From the NCBI GenBank assembly GCA_009844425.1, contig VYBN01000037.1, forward strand, positions 42,565 to 106,564: DNA of 64,000 nucleotides. Reading direction: 5' to 3'. The notes below the pieces were generated by a model. That model was not told the origin of the DNA. It ran no database searches and worked only from the letters and a program-made list of their open reading frames with translations. Shown one piece after another: positions 58,562 to 64,000 of this stretch. The first letter of the stretch is position 1. The number at the start of each line of letters is the position of its first letter. The position numbers and the translations under genes were made by a program. The DNA is from Gammaproteobacteria bacterium. Its GTDB lineage: Bacteria > Pseudomonadota > Gammaproteobacteria > Steroidobacterales > Foliamicaceae.

Positions 58562-59722
58562 TCAGCGAGAATCGCTCCCATTACCTAGCGAAACGCCGCC
58601 CTGGGACCTCAACCGCGGATTCAGACGCGCGAGCGGCTCGGAGAACGCGTCCTCCAGCTTGACGAAGTGCTGGCACAGCCACTCAATCATGTCCGGCCAG
58701 TTCTCGTCGTCAAACCCGTCGAACGGATGTGAGTGAGAGATTCTGCTCGCCTTCTTGTCGTCCAGCCTTTGCCATTTGAGTTCCGCGCCAAAACGCTCTT
58801 CGATTTCCTGCCTCTCCCGTTCAAGCCGATCAAAAATCCATTTGTTCTCACTTGCCTCGGCACGCGCGAGGTAAAGTTCAACGCGCGCCTCGCTCTTCAA
58901 GAAAATCAGGCTGAATCCGCAGCCTGACACGCCGGTGGCGCTGCTCAGCCAGTGATCCTTCGAAGGGCTGATGTTGGCGTATCGCGCAATGTTGCGGGAC
59001 CGCAGTTCCTCCAGCGTCCTTGTCCAGAAAGCCCGCCGCATCTCCTGGCGGCGCTTTTGGGTGCCCTGTACCGATTTTTCCTCGGATTCCTTCGCGGCCA
59101 TGCCGATCATGTAATCTGCCGCCTCGGGAGTCGGGATGATCTGTTGCAGGTCGATCAGAATCTCCTCGCCGAAGCTGTATGGCATAACCCGAAAGCACTG
59201 CGCCTGAACTCCGTGTCCGATCAGCCACAGTACGGTCGCCGTGACTTCCTTTCGAAAGTTCGCCGCGACCAATATCAACCGTTGATCATTGCCCGCGTTG
59301 AGCACCGTGTCGTCTAGATCTTCAATGTCGAGGAATTCGCACAGGTTTGCTGCGGCGTTCTGGCCATCCGACGACCGGTCGAGATACTTCTGGTAGATGT
59401 CGACGATCTCCGCCTTCTTGAGGCTGGAGCAATAGGCCACGTACTTGAGCGCCTGCCACACTACATCGCGGCCCGAATCATCGAGCTTGTTCTCGACGAC
59501 CACCAGCCAGCCCTCCTTATCCAGAGCCAGCAAATCGAGCCGCTCGCGAGTGTCCGCGAAGCCATCGAATTCCTTCTGGATAACCAGAAGTTCCTCGCCA
59601 AGCGCCTCCGGCGTCTGCACCAGTCACTCCTGAAGATGGGGCCGCTCTTGCAGGTTCAGATCGTTAAATCGCCGCTTCTCAAGCCGGACGAGGCGATTCT
59701 CTGACAGGTTCACCTTAAACAT
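58562..59722 (-). pseudogene. NucS/PD-(D/E)xK + DUF4268-type nuclease gene interrupted by TGA
   Basis: Reading from ATG 59722 gives 32 codons (MFKVNLSENRLVRLEKRRFN...HLQE), then TGA at 59626-59624, then the same frame continues LVQTPEALGEELLVIQKEF to 58562. Relatives have Trp at the stop position (HLQEW-type), so a single TGG-to-TGA change explains it. The body has nuclease-like ERLDLLALDKEG and VVENKLDDSGRD (D...ExK) and a C-terminal DUF4268-like half (SGCGFSLIFLKSEARVELYL). A GTG at 59620 could restart translation only two codons later, giving 352 residues lacking the first strands. Possibly inactive. Confidence 0.82.
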
Positions 59723-60040
59723 AGGGGCTCAAATATTGAGATTGAAGGACGGCAGATTATGCCTCTTGGCCGACCTTCTCAATCGCCAATTGAGCGGCAG
59801 GACAGGTAACCCAGACAATCGCCACGACATGCACCTAACCTGAACCATTAAAATCGCCAGGCAGTTGAACCTTAGGGGACGATCCCGGCAATAGAAATCC
59901 GACTAGTCGGTGCCGGGACTTTACGGCGCTGCGAAAAACACCAAAAACAAATCGGAAATGGCGTTGAGACGCATACAGCCCTACCTACACAAGCTTCTTC
60001 CTGGCTTGGAATCCTTGGATAGGTATGAGGGGCAGACCCA
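59723..60040. other. 318-base intergenic region
   Basis: Between two divergent genes. It contains the imperfect palindrome CTCAAATATTGAG at 59728-59740 right before the interrupted nuclease gene and GAGGGG before the MmeI-type start. Otherwise nothing recognisable; no ORF, terminator or repeat element stands out. Confidence 0.5.
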
Positions 60041-62929
60041 ATGACCCCGAACGAATTCATTGCCAAGTGGCAAGCCGCCGAGCTAAAGGAGCGTTCGGCG
60101 GCCCAGGAACACTTCATCGATCTTTGCCGCTTGCTCGGAGAGCCCACGCCCGCGGAGGACGACCCGACCGGCGATCACTACTGCTTTGAACGCGGAGCGC
60201 GGAAAGACACCGGCGGCGACGGCTGGGCGGACGTCTGGAAGCGGGGCCACTTCGCCTGGGAGTACAAGGGCAAGCACGCCAATCTCGATAAGGCGTTCCA
60301 GCAGTTGCGCCGGTATGCATTGGCGCTGGAAAACCCTCCGCTTCTGATCGTTTCCGACATGGCCCGTTTCCGGATCACCACGAATTGGACCAACAGTGTG
60401 AGCGCCGTGCGCGAGTTCACGCTGGCCGAACTCGAGGACGGCGCGAACCGAGACTTGCTCAAATGGGCGATGTCGGATCCGGAGCGCCTGCGGCCGGGAG
60501 AAACGCGGCAGATGGTGACGGAACGGGCGGCGGCTACGTTTTCCGAGCTGGCGCAGTCCCTGCGGGACCGGGGACACGAACCGCAGGCCGTAGCGCACTT
60601 CGTGAACCGACTGGTGTTCTGCATGTTCGCGGAAGACATCGGTTTGTTGCCGGATGACATGTTCACCCGGATGCTGAAACAAGCACGTGGGCAATCGGAT
60701 GAATTCGTGATGCTTGCGCAAGATCTATTCGGAGCCATGTCTACGGGCGGTCGCATCGGATTCGAACCAGTCGCATGGTTCAATGGCGGACTGTTCGACG
60801 ATGACAGCGCGCTGCCGCTGGACGCGGCAGAGATTCAGACGGCGCTCAAGGCTGCGGCGCTGGACTGGTCGGAAATTGATCCTTCCGTCCTAGGCACGCT
60901 GTTCGAACGTGGGTTGGATCCCGATAAACGCTCGCAATTGGGTGCGCACTACACCGACCGCGACAAGATCATGCGTATCGTCGATCCTGTGATCGTCCGT
61001 CCCCTGCTCGCCGAATGGGAGCACACCAAGGCCAACATTGAGTCTGCGATGGAGCGGGCGGATGCGGCCGGATCGCCATCGGCGCGATCAAAGGCGCACA
61101 ACAAAGCGAAAGGGACATTCCGTGCATTTCTTGAGCGGCTTCGAACTTTCATTGTGCTGGATCCAGCGTGCGGATCGGGGAACTTCCTCTACCTGGCGCT
61201 GCAGGCGCTCAAGGATATCGAGCACAAGGCGCATATTGAGGCTGAGGCGATGGGCCTGGAGCGTGGTTTCCCTGCCGTCGGCCCCGCCAACGTAAAGGGC
61301 ATCGAGCTCAACCCCTATGCGGCTGAACTTGCGCGGGTGTCCGTATGGATTGGCGAGATCCAGTGGATGCGACGCAATGGCTTCAGTGAGGAGCGCGACC
61401 CGATCCTTAAGCCGCTCGACAATATTGAGTGTCGAGATGCAATCCTCGCGCCGGATGGGAGTCAACCGGATTGGCCGCAGGCTGATGTCGTGATCGGCAA
61501 TCCACCGTTTCTTGGTGGCCGGGTAATGCGGGGCGGCCTGGGCCACGAATACACCGAGCGGCTGCGCCAGACCTATCAGGGTGCAGTCGCCTCATCCGCC
61601 GATCTGGTTTGCTACTGGTTCCACAAGGCGGGTGGGCTGGTGGCGCAAGGTAAGCTCGACCGCGCCGGTTTGGTTGCCACGAACTCCATCCGGGGCGGCG
61701 ACAATCGGCCTGTCCTCGACCGGATCGTCTCCGACTGCGCCATTTTCGACTCTTGGCCAGATGAGCCTTGGGTAGTTGACGGCGCGGCAGTGCGTGTATC
61801 GCTGGTGTGCTTTAGTGCGCTCGATGCCGACCTCCCCATCTCCCTGAACGGCCTAAAGGCCGACCATATCTACGCCAACCTAACGGACGATGGCATCGAC
61901 CTTACGCGAGCGATACGACTGGCGACAAACGAGATGACGGCATTTCTTGGCGTCAACAAGAACGGCGCATTCGATATACCGGGGCATCTCGCGCGGGAAT
62001 GGCTGCGGCTTCCAGCCAACCCGAACGGACGACCTAACGCTGATGTCCTAAAACCTCGGATCGTTGGTAAGGACTTGGTTCAACGATCTTCCGGTCAGTG
62101 GATCATCGACTTCGGCGCGACTATGACCGAGGCCGACTCCGCACTCTATGAAGCGCCGTTCGAGCATGTCTTGGAGCATGTAAGGCCGGTTCGGGCGACC
62201 AATCGTGTCAAGCCACTGAGGGAGAATTGGTGGCGACACATGCGCCCTCGACCGGCAATGTGGAGAGCGTTGGACGGCATGGCACGCTGCATCGTGACCC
62301 CAACCCTCGCAAAGCACCGTTTATTTGCTTGGCTCGACACGTCGGTATGTCCCGACCACCAGCTCATCGTCATTGCTCGCGACGACGACACAACCTTCGG
62401 CATCCTGCATAGCCGGTTCCATGAATCCTGGTCGCTGCGACAAGGCACCAGTCTTGAGGACCGGCCTCGCTACACACCCACCACGACGTTCGAGACTTTC
62501 CCTTTCCCTGAGGGCCTTTCCCCGGACATCCCAGCCGATAACTATGCGAACGATCCCCGCGCGATCACCATAGCCGAGGCGGCACGGCGCTTGGTCGAAC
62601 TGCGCGACAACTGGCTCAATCCGCCGGAGTGGGTGGAATGGGTAGATGAGCCTGCGCCGGGTTATCCCAAGCGGCCCGTTGCCCGGGACGAGGCGGCCGC
62701 CAAGCAACTAAAATCCCGCACGCTCACCAACCTCTACAACGCACATCCGCAGTGGCTGGCCGACGCCCATTCCAATCTCGATGCAGCCGTTGCGGAGGCG
62801 TATGGGTGGGGCACGGATATTTCGGAGGACGAAGCGCTGGCGGTACTATTGGCTCTGAATCAACGGAATACGGAGTTACACGCGCATTCCGCTACTGCGC
62901 TGCCAACTACTGGAGATCAAGTTGTTTGA
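60041..62929 (+). CDS. MmeI-family type IIL restriction-modification enzyme
   Basis: Single-chain enzyme of 962 residues that both cleaves DNA at a distance and methylates adenine. The N-terminal nuclease motif is D64-x9-E74-x-K76 (DVWKRGHFAWEYKGK), exactly the MmeI pattern. It is followed by a helical spacer, a gamma-class N6A methyltransferase with motif I VLDPACGSGNFLYLAL (about 373) and motif IV NPPF (about 487), and a target-recognition/C-terminal region (about 620-960). Domain order and size match MmeI-like enzymes. The frame appears intact. The stop is overlapped by the next gene, so they are co-translated. Confidence 0.92.
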   Translation: MTPNEFIAKWQAAELKERSAAQEHFIDLCRLLGEPTPAEDDPTGDHYCFERGARKDTGGDGWADVWKRGHFAWEYKGKHANLDKAFQQLRRYALALENPPLLIVSDMARFRITTNWTNSVSAVREFTLAELEDGANRDLLKWAMSDPERLRPGETRQMVTERAAATFSELAQSLRDRGHEPQAVAHFVNRLVFCMFAEDIGLLPDDMFTRMLKQARGQSDEFVMLAQDLFGAMSTGGRIGFEPVAWFNGGLFDDDSALPLDAAEIQTALKAAALDWSEIDPSVLGTLFERGLDPDKRSQLGAHYTDRDKIMRIVDPVIVRPLLAEWEHTKANIESAMERADAAGSPSARSKAHNKAKGTFRAFLERLRTFIVLDPACGSGNFLYLALQALKDIEHKAHIEAEAMGLERGFPAVGPANVKGIELNPYAAELARVSVWIGEIQWMRRNGFSEERDPILKPLDNIECRDAILAPDGSQPDWPQADVVIGNPPFLGGRVMRGGLGHEYTERLRQTYQGAVASSADLVCYWFHKAGGLVAQGKLDRAGLVATNSIRGGDNRPVLDRIVSDCAIFDSWPDEPWVVDGAAVRVSLVCFSALDADLPISLNGLKADHIYANLTDDGIDLTRAIRLATNEMTAFLGVNKNGAFDIPGHLAREWLRLPANPNGRPNADVLKPRIVGKDLVQRSSGQWIIDFGATMTEADSALYEAPFEHVLEHVRPVRATNRVKPLRENWWRHMRPRPAMWRALDGMARCIVTPTLAKHRLFAWLDTSVCPDHQLIVIARDDDTTFGILHSRFHESWSLRQGTSLEDRPRYTPTTTFETFPFPEGLSPDIPADNYANDPRAITIAEAARRLVELRDNWLNPPEWVEWVDEPAPGYPKRPVARDEAAAKQLKSRTLTNLYNAHPQWLADAHSNLDAAVAEAYGWGTDISEDEALAVLLALNQRNTELHAHSATALPTTGDQVV

Positions 62930-63920
62930 CGAACTGAAGCGCGAACTCCGGCGCCTTGAGGGTGTTCATGAGATTCCGGTGTCGATCCTTACCGACGATG
63001 AAGGATTCTTTGATCGCCAATGTCCCTCCTCAGATTGCCTTTTCCAGTTCAAGATTCACGAGAAAGATTGGCATGACAAGGTGCGGGACGAGGAAGTCTT
63101 CTGCCCCTTCTGCGGCCACACTGCAGAAAGCGACAACTGGTGCACGGAAGAACAGCACGAGCACAACAAGAGAACGGTCATGGCACACATAAGCCAACGT
63201 CTCCACCCTGCCATGAAGCGTGATGCTAGCCGTTGGAACCGCCGCCAGCCGCGCGACAGCTTCATAACAATGACAATGAAAGTGGACGGCCGTCCCCAGT
63301 CTCTCCCGTTGCCGCTGGCCGCAACAGAGCCGATGCAACTCAAGATTACCTGTCCTGCCTGTGCATGCCGCTACGCGGTGCTAGGCGCAGCGTTTTTCTG
63401 CCCCGCGTGTGGTCACAGCGCCGCCGATATGATGTTTGATCAAACGGTGGCTGGCATCCGCGACTCCCTCAACGCCCTCGGTGCCGTGCGGACCGCCGTT
63501 GCAGACCCGGATACGGCCGAAACAGCGGTGCGTCAGATTATCGAGTACGGACTCCTAAGCGTCGTCACGGCCTTCCAGCGGTACGCGGAGGTTCTATATT
63601 TTCGGATGCCCGCTACACAGCAGGCACATCGCAACGCCTTTCAGAACCTCACCGCGGGCAGCGACTTGTGGCACGTCGCCACCGGGAAGCACTACAGCGA
63701 CTATCTGGGTGCTGTCGAGTTGGCCGAACTGAAGCGCGCCTTTCAGCAACGTCACCTTCTCGCCCACACGCAGGGTATAGTGGACAAAGACTACGTTACC
63801 CGTAGCGGCGACACGTCCTATCAACCGGGGCAGCGCTTGGTTGTTCGCAAAGACACCGTCCTCCATTACGTGGATCTAATTGAAAAGCTGGCCACTGGGA
63901 TGGCCGCAGATGCTAAGTAA
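62922..63920 (+). CDS. Zinc-ribbon protein with HEPN-like C-terminus
   Basis: A 332-residue protein starting at TTG 62922, overlapping the MmeI-type gene by 8 bases. Two zinc-ribbon motifs are visible: CPSSDCLF with CPFCGH (about 34-66), and CPACACRY with CPACGH (about 144-165). The C-terminal helical half (about 175-330) includes RAFQQRHLLAHTQGIVDKDY; RHLLAH fits the HEPN Rx4H catalytic motif and the following GIVDKDY is common in HEPN families. A role as an RNA-cleaving effector or accessory of the restriction enzyme is inferred from context. I know of no named family for the full protein. Confidence 0.75.
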   Translation: MFDELKRELRRLEGVHEIPVSILTDDEGFFDRQCPSSDCLFQFKIHEKDWHDKVRDEEVFCPFCGHTAESDNWCTEEQHEHNKRTVMAHISQRLHPAMKRDASRWNRRQPRDSFITMTMKVDGRPQSLPLPLAATEPMQLKITCPACACRYAVLGAAFFCPACGHSAADMMFDQTVAGIRDSLNALGAVRTAVADPDTAETAVRQIIEYGLLSVVTAFQRYAEVLYFRMPATQQAHRNAFQNLTAGSDLWHVATGKHYSDYLGAVELAELKRAFQQRHLLAHTQGIVDKDYVTRSGDTSYQPGQRLVVRKDTVLHYVDLIEKLATGMAADAK

Positions 63921-64000
63921 TGTAACCGGAAGACCGGTCGCTCTTTAGAGGCTATCTCATAAATACAAGGGGATGTGTTATTTTGTTGATCCCGATTATG
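63921..64000. other. Window end, no gene seen
   Basis: The last 80 bases are AT-rich after position 63950 and may start another element or gene beyond the window. GAGGCTATCTCATAAATAC resembles an insertion-sequence end in style only; without more sequence nothing is claimed. Confidence 0.3.

Noticed and set aside
59624..59626. Recoded TGA as Trp or selenocysteine
   Set aside because: Other genes in the window use TGA as normal stops, relatives have Trp here, and no selenocysteine element is visible after the codon.

Overview
The window is high-GC DNA, probably from an uncultivated aquatic or host-associated gammaproteobacterium. Two conserved gene orders point there: aroC-asd-fimV-like-truA (23-3566) and dedD-cvpA-purF (8676-11394). 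Periplasmic signal peptides, LpxH and two TonB-dependent receptors show a Gram-negative envelope. The genus is not recognisable and the lineage call is inference.

Layout. (1) 1-3566: housekeeping genes on the minus strand (truA, a reduced fimV-like gene, asd, aroC). (2) 3621-8505: small mobile patch with a P4-type integrase, a hipBA toxin-antitoxin pair bracketed by 27-bp repeats, a VapBC-like pair whose PIN toxin has no normal start codon, and a DUF1640-like coiled-coil membrane protein. (3) 8676-13726: dedD-cvpA-purF, then lpxH, a cyclophilin and folD, with two copies of a palindromic REP-like element (a third is at 3621). (4) 13898-17706: two-subunit molybdenum enzyme of the pyrogallol transhydroxylase family whose large subunit carries an N-terminal SCP2-like domain. 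(5) 17784-41475: catabolic and transport region: Baeyer-Villiger-type monooxygenase, exported amidohydrolase, NCS1 permease broken by one amber codon, Asp/Glu/hydantoin-type racemase, TonB receptor, orphan HyuB, MFS transporter, MalT/LuxR-type regulator, intact NCS1 permease, HyuB-HyuA, prolidase, second TonB receptor and NTF2-like protein. Together these suggest uptake and ATP-dependent opening of a hydantoin- or lactam-like compound. (6) 41538-64000: accessory island: methyltransferase, TfoX-like protein, HicBA, HigA-like, tandem paralogues of unknown function, two Fic enzymes with repeated operator-like sites, three copies of a small protein family (two paired with retropepsin-like proteases), three cupin copies or fragments, two copies of a GGCT-like protein, a LysM-TM-NERD protein, a nuclease-like gene interrupted by TGA, an MmeI-family restriction-modification enzyme and a coupled zinc-ribbon/HEPN-like protein.

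The most promising undescribed material is in region 6: the small-protein plus retropepsin module, present twice in opposite orientations with a third small-protein copy beside another gene, and the zinc-ribbon/HEPN-like gene coupled to the MmeI-type enzyme. The many near-identical duplicated segments there (cupin, GGCT-like, a leader/RBS relic) indicate repeated recombination. No tRNA, rRNA, CRISPR array or complete insertion sequence was recognised.
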